Assembly: GCA_964578625.1 (NCBI GenBank)
Contig: CAZODQ010000007.1
Coordinates: forward strand, 1 to 64,000
Direction of reading: 5' to 3'
DNA from: CAZBSE01 sp964578625
Lineage (GTDB): Bacteria; Actinomycetota; Humimicrobiia; Humimicrobiales; Humimicrobiaceae
Length of the DNA stretch: 64,000 nucleotides
Part shown: positions 1-8,174 of the stretch, piece after piece
Position numbering within the stretch: the first letter of the stretch is position 1
How the letters are laid out: every line of letters starts with the position of its first letter
Made by a program: the position numbers and the translations under genes
The notes under the pieces: generated by a model
What the model was told of the DNA's origin: nothing
Databases searched by the model: none
What the model saw: only the letters and a program-made list of their open reading frames with translations

Positions 1-349
1 TCAGTATCAGGTTTTTTGTGTTTTCAAGGACTTTCTTCATTTCAATTTCATATTCTTTTTTATCTATCTGTGCCCTTAGTGCCTGAACTGCGGGACCCTT
101 GCTTTTGTTTAAGACTTTAATCTGTATTAAAGTCTTATCAGCGGTCTTTGCCATTTGCCCTCCAAGCGCATCTATTTCTCTTACCAGCTGGCTCTTACCC
201 ACTCCACCTATAGACGGATTACAGGGCATCAAGACGATTTTATCTACATTAATTGTCAGCACCAAAGTTTTAAGTCCCAACCTTGCTGCCGATAGTGCTG
301 CTTCGCAGCCTGCGTGCCCTGCTCCTACAACTATAACATCGTATTCCAT
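1..349 (-). CDS. mnmG: MnmG (GidA), tRNA uridine-34 carboxymethylaminomethyl modification enzyme, N-terminal part
   Basis: FAD-dependent partner of MnmE that modifies the wobble uridine of certain tRNAs in the cytoplasm. About 116 N-terminal residues are visible and the gene runs off the left edge. Seen: the FAD-binding motif GAGHAGCEAA near the start, then MPCNPSIGG with the conserved redox cysteine (E. coli Cys47), and the motif NKSKGPAVQALRAQ, so this copy looks catalytically normal. The ATG at 349 is preceded by GAGGAAA. It lies downstream of a shorter MnmG-like paralogue, separated by about 100 bases holding a parS site. In most bacteria rsmG, parA and parB follow mnmG; those would lie outside the window. 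Confidence 0.93.
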   Translation of the reverse strand, partial: MEYDVIVVGAGHAGCEAALSAARLGLKTLVLTINVDKIVLMPCNPSIGGVGKSQLVREIDALGGQMAKTADKTLIQIKVLNKSKGPAVQALRAQIDKKEYEIEMKKVLENTKNLIL

Positions 350-385
350 ACTTTTTATTTCCTCATTAACCCTTGGATCCTTTTA

Positions 386-401
386 TGTTTCACGTGAAAC
401 A
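386..401. promoter_or_regulatory. parS: parS centromere site 1
   Basis: Perfect 16-bp palindrome TGTTTCACGTGAAACA, identical to the well-known bacterial chromosomal ParB-binding site. It lies between mnmG and the MnmG-like gene, about 5 kb from the origin, where ParB loading sites are expected. Confidence 0.93.
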
Positions 402-453
402 ATTCCACTCAACCTGCTATATTAGCTTGCAGCTTTTACTGCTGCAGATTTAT

Positions 454-1719
454 TTAACCTTCTGCTATATTACTTAAAAGTATACCAATATATCCATCCT
501 TACATTCATTCACGATGGATCCGAGATTTTTAGCCTTTCGAGCAGCATTTATTCCTGCAATAATACCCTGTGCAGCAGCTTCTTCGTATCCTGTAGTCCC
601 ATTAATTTGCCCAGCAAAAAAAATTCCCTCAACAGTCCTGCTTTCCAGACTACGGTTTATTTGAGAAGGTGTCAAAAAGTCATATTCAACAGCATAACCC
701 GGCCTTGTTATTTGTGCTTCCTCCAGCCCTTTAATCCTTTTTATTATTTTTTCCTGTATTTCTTCAGGTAACATCGTCTCAAGCCCCTGCATATACATTT
801 CATTTGTACCCCTGCCTGTCGGCTGAATAAAAATCTTATATCCCTTTTTTTCTTTTGATTTTAAAACTCTTCCCTCAATAGAAATCCCACCTCTTATTCC
901 TTCCGGACCATTGCTTTTATCATATTCTTTTTTTGCTTTAATACTCTTTAAAACATATGTGGTAAAATCTTTTCCTGCATATGCAATGTAATTATTTAGC
1001 TGAACTCTCCCATCAAAACTGTCACTGCTTGAAAACATTTCCGGGCAGTCGTCGAATGGTTCTTTTTCCAGCTTACTCAAATCAACCTTCTTTCTATCTA
1101 CCATTGGCGCAGTATAATTTTTAATTCGGCCGAATTTTAAATTCAGACTTTCAAGACTTAACGGAAGCCTCTTTGAACTTATCTCTCCCTGCCTCCCTGC
1201 TTCAATTAAATTTTCCCCCCATAGCATTTTCCCTCTTAAAAAAGTTCCTCCACATATAACTAAGGAGGTACAGCTATAAACAGTTTCATCGCTTGTAAAT
1301 AATTTAAATCCTTTTTTATTCTTTTTTACTTCTGTTGCAAGCCCCTGCCTTAAATCTAAATACTTTTGTTTCTCCAGCACCTCTTTCATTGATAAAAAAT
1401 ACCTTCTCCTGTCTACTACCGCCTTTAGTGTCTTTTCACAACTTTCAGATTCATCTTCTACCGTCCTGATATTTATATAATTTTTATCTGTATTTTTTGA
1501 TATCTCACCGCCCAGAGCATCTACTTCTTTTATCAGCTGCCCTCTTACGAGACCGCCTATTGTGCCGCCAAAGGGCATACTTGCTATGCTGTCCATATTT
1601 ATTGATACCAATAAAGTCCTAACACCATTTCTTGCAGAGGATAGAGCTGCTTCACACCCTGCATGTCCTCCTCCTATTACTATAACATCATAACTAATCA
1701 CTTTTTCAGCCCGTACCAT
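454..1719 (-). CDS. Short MnmG-like FAD protein lacking the redox cysteines and C-terminal domain
   Basis: A 421-residue relative of MnmG (usual length about 620). It keeps the N-terminal FAD motif IGGGHAGCEAA (about residues 15-25) and the strongly conserved FAGQINGTTGYEEAAAQG block, but ends about 40 residues after it, so the C-terminal helical domain used for MnmE and tRNA binding is absent. The segment equivalent to CNPAIGG reads MPFGGTIGG (Phe50 in place of Cys), and the segment equivalent to GPRYCPSIEDK reads GPEGIRGGISIEGR with no cysteine. It is not TrmFO, whose motifs differ. The ATG at 1719 follows AAAAAGG at a long spacing. It sits between mnmE and true mnmG and between two parS sites. 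The reading frame is intact and MnmG motifs are kept, so it is probably a functional paralogue with another role; that role is unknown. Confidence 0.85.
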   Translation of the reverse strand: MVRAEKVISYDVIVIGGGHAGCEAALSSARNGVRTLLVSINMDSIASMPFGGTIGGLVRGQLIKEVDALGGEISKNTDKNYINIRTVEDESESCEKTLKAVVDRRRYFLSMKEVLEKQKYLDLRQGLATEVKKNKKGFKLFTSDETVYSCTSLVICGGTFLRGKMLWGENLIEAGRQGEISSKRLPLSLESLNLKFGRIKNYTAPMVDRKKVDLSKLEKEPFDDCPEMFSSSDSFDGRVQLNNYIAYAGKDFTTYVLKSIKAKKEYDKSNGPEGIRGGISIEGRVLKSKEKKGYKIFIQPTGRGTNEMYMQGLETMLPEEIQEKIIKRIKGLEEAQITRPGYAVEYDFLTPSQINRSLESRTVEGIFFAGQINGTTGYEEAAAQGIIAGINAARKAKNLGSIVNECKDGYIGILLSNIAEG

Positions 1720-1745
1720 TTTAAATCAGTATACCTTTTTAATTT

Positions 1746-1761
1746 TGTTTCACGTGAAACA
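1746..1761. promoter_or_regulatory. parS: parS centromere site 2
   Basis: Second perfect copy of TGTTTCACGTGAAACA, in the gap between mnmE and the MnmG-like gene, 1360 bases from the first. ParB is known to load at such sites and spread; the two sites bracket the paralogue. Confidence 0.93.
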
Positions 1762-1802
1762 TCTTCGCCAAATATTCCTGGGATATTGTTTTTTGGCATT
1801 AT

Positions 1803-3191
1803 TCATTTTCCTATACAGAACTTGCTAAATATTCTGCTTAAAATATCATCCCCTGCAGTTTCTCCTATTATTTCACCCATCAGACTATATACAGTTCTTA
1901 AATCATATGAAGGAAACTCTTCCGAAACTTTATCTTTCATTGCTTTTTCAGCATTCTCTAATAGATCTCTTGCTTCTTTTAATATACCCTTATGCCTGCT
2001 ATTGATGATTATCCTCTCTTCCAGATTTATATCTCCGTTATCCATTATTATTTTTTTAATCCTGCTCTCCAGATTTTTTATACCGGTCCCTTTTAAGGCA
2101 GAAATTTTTGTAATAAACTTTTTATTAAAATATTCACCTACTATGTCCATTTCCAGATTTTGTTTCAGGTCTGCCTTATTCACACAACATATTGTTTTCT
2201 TCCCTTTTATTCTTTCAATTATATTTAGGTCCATTTTTTCGATTTTTCTGTTCCCGTCCAGAACTAGTACAACAAGCTCAGCTTCGTCAATATGCTTTAA
2301 GCTCCTGACCACTCCTATCCTCTCTATTGTGCTTTTTGTCTTTCTTATCCCAGCAGTATCTACCAGAATTAAAGGTATGCCCTCTATATATAATATTTCT
2401 TCTACTGCATCCCTTGTCGTCCCTGGTATGGAGGTAACTATTGCTTTTTCCTTCTTTAAAAGTAAATTAAGTAAACTTGATTTTCCCACATTTGGCTTCC
2501 CTACAATAGCTGCTTTTACACCATTTTTTATAATCTCTCCTTTTTCCTCGTCTTTGATCAACTCTACCAGTTTGGTTTTTATTTTTTCGACTGACTTTAA
2601 AAGTTTAATAAAAGGTGTCATCTCTAAATCTTCCTCAATAAAATCAATTGAAGCCTCAAGCTGTACCACTACATCCATTATCATCTCTCTAAGCTTTCTT
2701 ATTTCTTCTCCCACATCACCTTTTAGATTTTTTGCCGCAATTTTTAAGCTCTGTTCTGTTCTGGACCTCACCAAATCGATTACTGCCTCCGCCTGTGAGA
2801 GGTCTATCCTTCCATTTAAAAACGCTCTTTTTGTAAATTCTCCTGGCTCTGCTATTCTTGCCCCATTCTCCATACACATTTCCAGCACCTTTGTTGTTGC
2901 AACTATTCCTCCATGGCAATTTATCTCTACAATATCCTCCCGTGTATATGACCTGGGTTTTTTCATCAGGGTTACAATAACTTCGTCTACAATATTACCT
3001 TCTTTATCAATTATATTGCCGTAAAGCATATTATAGGTATGCAGTCCCTTCAATTTTTTATTACTTCTTGATCTAAAAATCTTATCTGCAATATTTATCG
3101 ACCTATCACCGCTTAATTTCACTATTCCAATTGCCGCTTCTCCGGGCCGGGTACCGACTGCTGCTATAGTGTCTTCATTACTTATTTGCAT
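1803..3191 (-). CDS. mnmE: MnmE (TrmE) tRNA modification GTPase
   Basis: GTPase that works with MnmG on the wobble uridine of tRNA. 462 residues, the normal length. Seen in order: N-terminal tetrahydrofolate-binding domain (DTIAAVGTRPGEAAIGIVKL), helical domain, Ras-like G domain with P-loop GKPNVGKSS (about residue 230), TTRD, DTAG and NKAD, and the C-terminal FCIGK containing the cysteine typical of the family. The ATG at 3191 is preceded by AAGGAGA. It is separated from jag by a terminator hairpin, so it may have its own promoter. Confidence 0.97.
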   Translation of the reverse strand: MQISNEDTIAAVGTRPGEAAIGIVKLSGDRSINIADKIFRSRSNKKLKGLHTYNMLYGNIIDKEGNIVDEVIVTLMKKPRSYTREDIVEINCHGGIVATTKVLEMCMENGARIAEPGEFTKRAFLNGRIDLSQAEAVIDLVRSRTEQSLKIAAKNLKGDVGEEIRKLREMIMDVVVQLEASIDFIEEDLEMTPFIKLLKSVEKIKTKLVELIKDEEKGEIIKNGVKAAIVGKPNVGKSSLLNLLLKKEKAIVTSIPGTTRDAVEEILYIEGIPLILVDTAGIRKTKSTIERIGVVRSLKHIDEAELVVLVLDGNRKIEKMDLNIIERIKGKKTICCVNKADLKQNLEMDIVGEYFNKKFITKISALKGTGIKNLESRIKKIIMDNGDINLEERIIINSRHKGILKEARDLLENAEKAMKDKVSEEFPSYDLRTVYSLMGEIIGETAGDDILSRIFSKFCIGK

Positions 3192-3274
3192 TTCCGAAAA
3201 TTTCTCCTTTATATTTTGGACTTCTTCCGATTTTAATTATATTTAAATTTTTTGTTTATTAAAACTATACCAAT

Positions 3275-3300
3275 AAAAAACGGCACTACGGTGCCGTTTA
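3275..3300 (-). terminator. Rho-independent terminator after jag
   Basis: Inverted repeat AAACGGCAC / GTGCCGTTT with a 4-base loop, followed on the minus strand by a run of T. It lies 30 bases after the jag stop and ends the rpmH-to-jag transcription unit. On the plus strand it is also followed by several T residues. Confidence 0.8.
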
Positions 3301-3329
3301 TTTTACTATTCTATTAACTTTATAATTAG

Positions 3330-3908
3330 CTATTTGCCGCCTTTTGGATATATTATTATTCTCCTGTTTGGCTCCTCATACCTGCTTCTTGTACTCACAT
3401 CTTTAAATTTTGCCAGAGCGTTATGTATTACTTTTCTTTCGTATGCACTCATCGGCCTAAGGGCTATTTTCCTTCCTTCATCAATTGCTTTCTTTGCCAT
3501 TGCTATTGCTATTTTTTTTATCTTCTCAATTTTCTTTTTTCTATAATCTTTTATATCTATAGTCACATTTCTTTCAATCAGTTTTTTTCTTCTTCCAATC
3601 AGGTTTATTATATATTCAAGTGCCTGCATATTTCTTCCATCTCTTCCAATTACAATCCCCAGATCTTTTCCGTAAACCGACAACTTCAGTTCTTCCGAAT
3701 CCTTATTTACCTTTATCTCTTCACCTAAGCATATAAGTTCTATTACTTTCTTCAATAACTTCCTTATTTTTTCCAAACCATTTATTTCTTGATTACTCTC
3801 TTCTTTCTTTTTTGAAACATTTTCTATAAGCCTATTATTTTTTTGCTCATTTTCCAGCGACTCGACATATGAATCTATGGCATCTTTCATATTTTTATCC
3901 TCGCTCAT
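3330..3908 (-). CDS. jag: Jag/KhpB (EloR) RNA-binding protein with KH and R3H domains
   Basis: RNA-binding regulator linked in other bacteria to cell elongation and envelope control; it normally sits just after yidC, as here. 192 residues. Seen: a highly charged N-terminal part (about residues 1-60), a KH domain with GIVIGRDGRNMQALEYIINL, and a C-terminal R3H domain with RPMSAYERKVIHNAL and RRIIIYPK. The usual Jag-N domain is not obvious. The ATG at 3908 has an excellent ribosome site (GGAGGT). The gene follows yidC by 24 bases. Confidence 0.92.
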   Translation of the reverse strand: MSEDKNMKDAIDSYVESLENEQKNNRLIENVSKKKEESNQEINGLEKIRKLLKKVIELICLGEEIKVNKDSEELKLSVYGKDLGIVIGRDGRNMQALEYIINLIGRRKKLIERNVTIDIKDYRKKKIEKIKKIAIAMAKKAIDEGRKIALRPMSAYERKVIHNALAKFKDVSTRSRYEEPNRRIIIYPKGGK

Positions 3909-3932
3909 TTTCTACCTCCGTTAATGGAAGTC

Positions 3933-4724
3933 TTATCTCCTCTTCTTTTTCTTCTTTTTTATTTTTCTTCTAATTATTTTCTTTTCTTCATCGCTCAATT
4001 CCATTTTGCCCTCAGGGCTTTCCTCTTTCTGAATCAGTTCTTCCTTCACACTCCTCTTGGTGATAATCTTACTTACTATCCACTGTTGGCCTATTGACCA
4101 GATATTTGTAGTTACCCAGTATACCAGTATTCCTGAAGGAAATGTAAATGATATAAATCCAAACACTACAGGCATTATATACATAATTTTTGACTGCTTT
4201 GGATCTGTTGTTGTCATCTTCATTGATAAAAACATAGTCCCAACCATCAATATTACCAGAATATAATAAGGATCCCTTTCATTTAAATTCATCCATAAGA
4301 AATTATAATTATGATTTAATACACCATTTATTTCAAATTTACCCAACACATTTGTTACAATTTCAGAAGGATTTCTAAGTGCCTGAAATAATGCAAAGAA
4401 TACAGGCAGCTGCAATATAAGCGGCAGACATCCCGAAAGGGGATTAACATTATGCTTCTTGTAAAAGTCCATTGTCTCTTGCTGCAGTCTCTGTTTATCG
4501 TCTTTATATTTTTTCTGGAGTTCCTTCAGTTCAGGCTGTATCTTCTGCATTTTTACCATCGATCTTGTTTGTGTTATTGACAGCGGAACTAATAATAGTC
4601 TTACGATAATTGTTAAAAGTATTATTGCTATTCCATAGTTCGCAACAACATTGCTATATAAAAATACTATTATTTTCTCAAAAAAATGTGTTATTGGACT
4701 TAAAAACTCAAGTATCTTTTCCAA
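3933..4724 (-). CDS. yidC: YidC/Oxa1 family membrane protein insertase
   Basis: Inserts membrane proteins alone or with Sec. 263 residues, the size of the short Gram-positive-type YidC without the large periplasmic domain. Seen: a first membrane segment, VANYGIAIILLTIIVRLLLVPL with the conserved Arg in the hydrophilic groove, a charged cytoplasmic loop (KMQKIQPELKELQKKYKDD), GCLPLILQLPVFFALFQALR, two further membrane segments, and a very basic C-terminal tail (KIKKKKKKRR) typical of ribosome-binding YidC. The start appears to be TTG at 4724 behind GGAGG. No lipobox was seen. Confidence 0.96.
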   Translation of the reverse strand: MEKILEFLSPITHFFEKIIVFLYSNVVANYGIAIILLTIIVRLLLVPLSITQTRSMVKMQKIQPELKELQKKYKDDKQRLQQETMDFYKKHNVNPLSGCLPLILQLPVFFALFQALRNPSEIVTNVLGKFEINGVLNHNYNFLWMNLNERDPYYILVILMVGTMFLSMKMTTTDPKQSKIMYIMPVVFGFISFTFPSGILVYWVTTNIWSIGQQWIVSKIITKRSVKEELIQKEESPEGKMELSDEEKKIIRRKIKKKKKKRR

Positions 4725-4746
4725 TCTTATAAACCTCCAGTGTCAA

Positions 4747-4956
4747 TTACTTTACAGGATCATAACCGCCTTTATTGAATGGATTACACCTTAATATTCT
4801 ATATATAGATTTAATACTACCTTTTAATACACCATATCTGTATATTGATTCAATAGCATATTCAGAACATGTAGGATGAAATCTGCAACTTTTTGGCAGT
4901 AAAGGTGAAATATATTTTTTATAAATCTTTATTAAAAATATTAGTATTTTCTTCAC
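4747..4956 (-). CDS. yidD: YidD membrane protein insertion efficiency factor
   Basis: Small membrane-associated helper of YidC. 69 residues. Seen: YKKYISPLLPKSCRFHPTCS with the paired cysteines of the family, YAIESIYRYGVLKG, and the C-terminal RCNPFNKGGYDPV. It lies between rnpA and yidC, its canonical position. Confidence 0.96.
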   Translation of the reverse strand: MKKILIFLIKIYKKYISPLLPKSCRFHPTCSEYAIESIYRYGVLKGSIKSIYRILRCNPFNKGGYDPVK

Positions 4957-4987
4957 AGCTAAAACAATTTATCGTTTTTTAGTATAT

Positions 4988-5323
4988 TTAATCGATAAGG
5001 ATTGATTTTAAATTGCTTTCCAGATGTCCCTTTAATTCCCAAAAATCAATACCTGTGGTTTCTTTCTTTGCAATAATTAAGATATCCAGACCAACTTTGA
5101 TTTCTGTGCTGGTCTTTTTCAAAATTTCCTTCAAAACTCTTTTAATCCTGTTCCTTAAAACAGCTCCTCCGACTTTCTTTCCTATCCCAAACCCGGCTCT
5201 TACTGAATTCTCAACTTCCGCTCTTTTAAATATATATATTATTAAGTACTTATCTTTCCTGTATATTCCTTCTCTTATTACTCTATTAAAGTCACTTTTT
5301 CTTTTAAGTGTTTCAAACTTTAT
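4988..5323 (-). CDS. rnpA: RnpA, protein component of ribonuclease P, apparent AUA start
   Basis: Protein subunit of RNase P, which trims the 5' leader of tRNA precursors. The frame encodes about 111 residues with FETLKRKSDFNRVIREG near the start and the RNR motif GGAVLRNRIKRVLKEIL in the middle; it ends at TAA (4988). The frame is open back to the rpmH stop, yet contains no ATG, GTG or TTG upstream of the conserved core. The best start is ATA at 5323, preceded by GAGGAAAGG (5338-5330) at a 6-base spacing and giving (M)KFETLKRKSDF, which matches the family's N-terminus. It lies 21 bases after rpmH and in the same frame. GTT at 5329 is a less likely alternative. Confidence 0.93.
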   Translation of the reverse strand: MKFETLKRKSDFNRVIREGIYRKDKYLIIYIFKRAEVENSVRAGFGIGKKVGGAVLRNRIKRVLKEILKKTSTEIKVGLDILIIAKKETTGIDFWELKGHLESNLKSILID

Positions 5324-5344
5324 TTTAACCCTTTCCTCTATTCC

Positions 5345-5479
5345 TCAAGCAGAAATCTTTTTTCTTCCCTTTCTTCTTCTGTTTGCAATTACAGCTCTTC
5401 CTGATTTTTTCTGCATTCTAACTCTAAAACCATGGTTTTTCTTTCTTTTTTTAACATTTGGCTGAAAGGTTCTTTTCAT
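5345..5479 (-). CDS. rpmH: Ribosomal protein bL34
   Basis: Large-subunit ribosomal protein of 44 residues: MKRTFQPNVKKRKKNHGFRV at the N-terminus, then QKKSGRAVIANRRRKGRKK, ending in TGA. It is the first gene of the leftward operon, and a strong promoter lies about 45 bases upstream. Confidence 0.97.
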   Translation of the reverse strand: MKRTFQPNVKKRKKNHGFRVRMQKKSGRAVIANRRRKGRKKISA

Positions 5480-5521
5480 TTCTTACCCAATTTAATTTTT
5501 TTGTTCTCAATTAAGTAGTAA

Positions 5522-5550
5522 ATTATACATTCTAATTATACTAATATCAA
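5522..5550 (-). promoter_or_regulatory. Promoter of the rpmH-rnpA-yidD-yidC-jag operon
   Basis: On the minus strand TTGATA (5550-5545), a 17-base spacer, and a perfect TATAAT (5527-5522), about 43 bases before the rpmH ATG. This is a textbook sigma-70-type promoter. Confidence 0.75.
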
Positions 5551-5954
5551 GGTCTCTGCAGCTTGTAAAACAGCGTTTTTTTACGTTTAAAATTTTTTTT
5601 ATATCTTAAAACTTCAATTTTCTCAAACACTTGTTCTTCCGGAAATCAATCCTGAAAAATATATTTTTATACCATTCTGTATAGTGTTGTTTTTCACATA
5701 CTTTCCATAGATTTAAAAATTTTTTCCACACCTGTTGAAAAATATGTTGAAAACTTAAAAAACATCACCATTCTATATGTCAACAGCCCTCAATTTTTAA
5801 TGGTTGATATATAATTTAGTAGCTTTTTTCTATCTAAAATATTATTATTGGTTTGTTGAAAACTTAAAAGTACTGAAAAGAAAGTGAAAAGTTTTTTGCT
5901 TATGTAAGTTTTTAAAGCAATAGCACATGGCAGTTATCTTAAAGAGTTTTTAGA
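5551..5954. other. oriC: Putative left part of oriC with DnaA-box-like repeats
   Basis: AT-rich gene-free stretch between the divergent rpmH and ATPase-dnaA genes. Seen: TTTTCCACA (5722-5730) and TTTTTCACA (5690-5698), both fitting the relaxed DnaA box TTWTNCACA; TGTTGAAAA at 5733-5741; and the 16-base direct repeat TGTTGAAAACTTAAAA at 5745-5760 and 5854-5869. The reverse complement of the repeat core, TTTTCAACA, differs from a DnaA box by one base. Strand switch and gene content support an origin here; the exact unwinding site is not shown. Confidence 0.65.
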
Positions 5955-6800
5955 ATGTCCGATACCAATAATACTTTAAAAAATAATCATGCTATAGCAG
6001 ATGTAAGCTATGATTCAATTGACATAGCTGTCAGAATCGCTGTTTATGACAATATGAAAAGTATTCCAAGAATTATTGATCTGAACTTTAATGACATAAA
6101 CAGTTTTATAAACCAGACAACCCAAGAAGCTTATAATCTTTCCCATGGTGCCGGTGGTAAAATTCCATTCACTATAATAAAGGAGATAATAGAAAATCTG
6201 ATACATGCAGACTTCAAAGAAGTGATAATCACTATCTTAAATAATGGAAACCATATAATTGTATCGGATCAGGGTCCGGGAATCGAAGATAAGGAAAAAG
6301 CATTCATGCCAGGCTATACATCTGCTACCCGAAAGATGAAAGAGTATATAAGGGGAGTCGGTTCCGGTTTCCCTATAGTAAAAGAGACCATTACCTTCTC
6401 CGGAGGGTCAATAGATATCAAAGATAACATAAAAAGCGGAACTGTAATTTCCTTGAAACTGGAATCAGCAGTAATCAGCCGCCAGCCCCAGGATTTAAGC
6501 AGCAGTGAAGCAGATGGGCCAGCGCCTGGTACAGATTCTAAACCTTCTACAGACAGTATTGATAAATTCGGCTTTAAATCATTATCAGAAAGACAAAAGA
6601 AAATTCTTTTTGTAATCCTGGAGCTTGATGAAGCCGGCCCCTCAACTATAGCCAGTGAACTCAATTTCAGCCTTTCAACATCATACAGGGAACTCATCCA
6701 GCTTGAAAAAAGCAAGCTCTTAACATCAAGTAAAAACGGCAAAAGAAAATTGTCAAAAAAATGTATAAAATATCTTGAATATTATTCAAATAATATTTAA
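5955..6800 (+). CDS. GHKL (histidine-kinase-like) ATPase fused to a winged helix, upstream of dnaA
   Basis: 281 residues. Residues about 65-170 form a HATPase_c/GHKL domain: N-box EIIENLIHADFK, G1 box DQGPGI, G2 box GVGSGFPIVK and terminal GTVISLKLE, as in anti-sigma kinases and histidine kinases, but no phosphoacceptor His domain or sensor is present. A Ser/Pro-rich linker (about 175-205) joins a C-terminal winged-helix-like region (LSERQKKILFVILELDEAGP, then TIASELNFSLSTSYRELIQLEKSKLL). The ATG at 5955 lies after the origin repeats and the stop is 12 bases before dnaA, so the two are probably cotranscribed. Function is not established; a DNA-binding ATP-dependent regulator of dnaA or of initiation is an inference from position. 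Confidence 0.85.
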   Translation: MSDTNNTLKNNHAIADVSYDSIDIAVRIAVYDNMKSIPRIIDLNFNDINSFINQTTQEAYNLSHGAGGKIPFTIIKEIIENLIHADFKEVIITILNNGNHIIVSDQGPGIEDKEKAFMPGYTSATRKMKEYIRGVGSGFPIVKETITFSGGSIDIKDNIKSGTVISLKLESAVISRQPQDLSSSEADGPAPGTDSKPSTDSIDKFGFKSLSERQKKILFVILELDEAGPSTIASELNFSLSTSYRELIQLEKSKLLTSSKNGKRKLSKKCIKYLEYYSNNI

Positions 6801-6812
6801 TATAAGAGTACT

Positions 6813-8174
6813 ATGGCAGAACTTGAAAGCATCTGGAAAAATACTCTTGACGATTTAAAAAATAAAATCAATATTCCCACTTATAAGGCGTGGTTTGAGC
6901 ATATCACACCTCTCTCTTTAAAAAAAAACTGTCTTACCGTTTCGGTAGGCAGCTCCTTTGCTAAAGAATGGCTCGAATCAAGATACTCAAAAATTCTTTC
7001 AGACTCAATAAAAAAAGTAACCAACACCAAATGTAAAGTAAAAATTGTTACATCACCCGGAAGCACTAGAGATACTGCCAATAATTACAATACTTATATC
7101 GATAAAACTGTTGAAGATACAAGCCTTTCCAGCATAAAGGTAAAAGATTCTTCATTTAATACAAAATATACTTTTGATACTTTCGTGGTCGGCAATGGAA
7201 ACAGGTTTGCCTGTACGGCTTCACTGGCTGTAAGTGAAAAACCGGGAAAGACTTATAACCCTTTATTCATCTATGGAGGTGTCGGCCTTGGTAAAACTCA
7301 CCTTCTGCACGCAATCGGTCAGTATATGCTTGAGCTACACCCTGATAAAACAGTGAAATATGTATCAGCCGAAAGATTCCTAAACGAGTTTATTAATGCT
7401 TTGAGATATAAAAATATATTTGCTTTTAAAGAGACTTATAGAAACAATGATGTATTGCTTGTAGATGACATACACTTTCTTGAAGACAAGGAGGCAAGCC
7501 AGGAGGAGTTCTTTCATACTTTCAATACCCTTCATGACACAAACCGCCAGATAGTTCTTTCAAGCGACAGGCCCCCTAAAAATATTTCTACGCTTGAGGA
7601 AAGGCTTCGGTCAAGATTCGAATGGGGGCTTGTAACCGATATCAAACCCCCCGATCTTGAGACGAGGCTGGCGATTCTAAAAAAATATTCAGAAAGAGAA
7701 AAAATTGTAGTGTCCGACGACATACAAAATCTTATTGCTGAAAAAATAACCTCAAATATTAGAGAGCTTGAAGGTGCACTTACAAGGATTGTTGCTTTTT
7801 CCACTCTTACTAATTCCAAACCCGATCTTGCGGTAGCAAAAAACATTCTAAAAGACATGCTTCCTGATGACAAGGAACATAAAACAAGTATACAAACAAT
7901 AATAAAAGAAGTATCAAAATATTTCTCAATATCAATCAGCGATATCATAAGCGCTAAGAGAAATAAGTTTATATCACACGCCCGTCAGCTTGCTATGTAC
8001 CTTTCCAGAGAACTTACAAGCAGTTCACTTCCGAGAATAGGAAAGTCGTTCGGCGACAGGGATCATTCCACTGTTATATACGCTGTTTCCAAGGTATCAG
8101 ATCTTATCAATAAGGATAAAAGTGTTTATATGCAGATCCAGGAAATCTCAAGTAAAATTAAATCTCCTTCATAA
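6813..8174 (+). CDS. dnaA: DnaA, chromosomal replication initiator
   Basis: Binds DnaA boxes and unwinds the origin. 453 residues. Seen: domain I (LESIWKNTLDDLKNKINIPT), a short variable domain II, AAA+ domain III with Walker A GGVGLGKTH (about 155-163), Walker B VLLVDDIHF (about 212-220) and the arginine-containing ERLRSRFEWGL, then domain IV with the DnaA signature GDRDHSTVIYAVSKV. The ATG follows a weak AAGAG. It lies immediately after the GHKL-ATPase gene. Confidence 0.98.
   Translation: MAELESIWKNTLDDLKNKINIPTYKAWFEHITPLSLKKNCLTVSVGSSFAKEWLESRYSKILSDSIKKVTNTKCKVKIVTSPGSTRDTANNYNTYIDKTVEDTSLSSIKVKDSSFNTKYTFDTFVVGNGNRFACTASLAVSEKPGKTYNPLFIYGGVGLGKTHLLHAIGQYMLELHPDKTVKYVSAERFLNEFINALRYKNIFAFKETYRNNDVLLVDDIHFLEDKEASQEEFFHTFNTLHDTNRQIVLSSDRPPKNISTLEERLRSRFEWGLVTDIKPPDLETRLAILKKYSEREKIVVSDDIQNLIAEKITSNIRELEGALTRIVAFSTLTNSKPDLAVAKNILKDMLPDDKEHKTSIQTIIKEVSKYFSISISDIISAKRNKFISHARQLAMYLSRELTSSSLPRIGKSFGDRDHSTVIYAVSKVSDLINKDKSVYMQIQEISSKIKSPS

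Noticed and set aside
1663..3024. Long rightward open frame (453 codons) opposite mnmE
   Set aside because: Entirely antisense to a well-supported gene; the Ser/Phe/Ile-rich translation is a product of AT-rich codon bias.
5321..5347. UGA recoded as an amino acid, making an rpmH-rnpA fusion
   Set aside because: The two genes are in one frame, but several other genes in the window end properly at TGA, bL34 ends here at its normal length, and rnpA has its own ribosome site.
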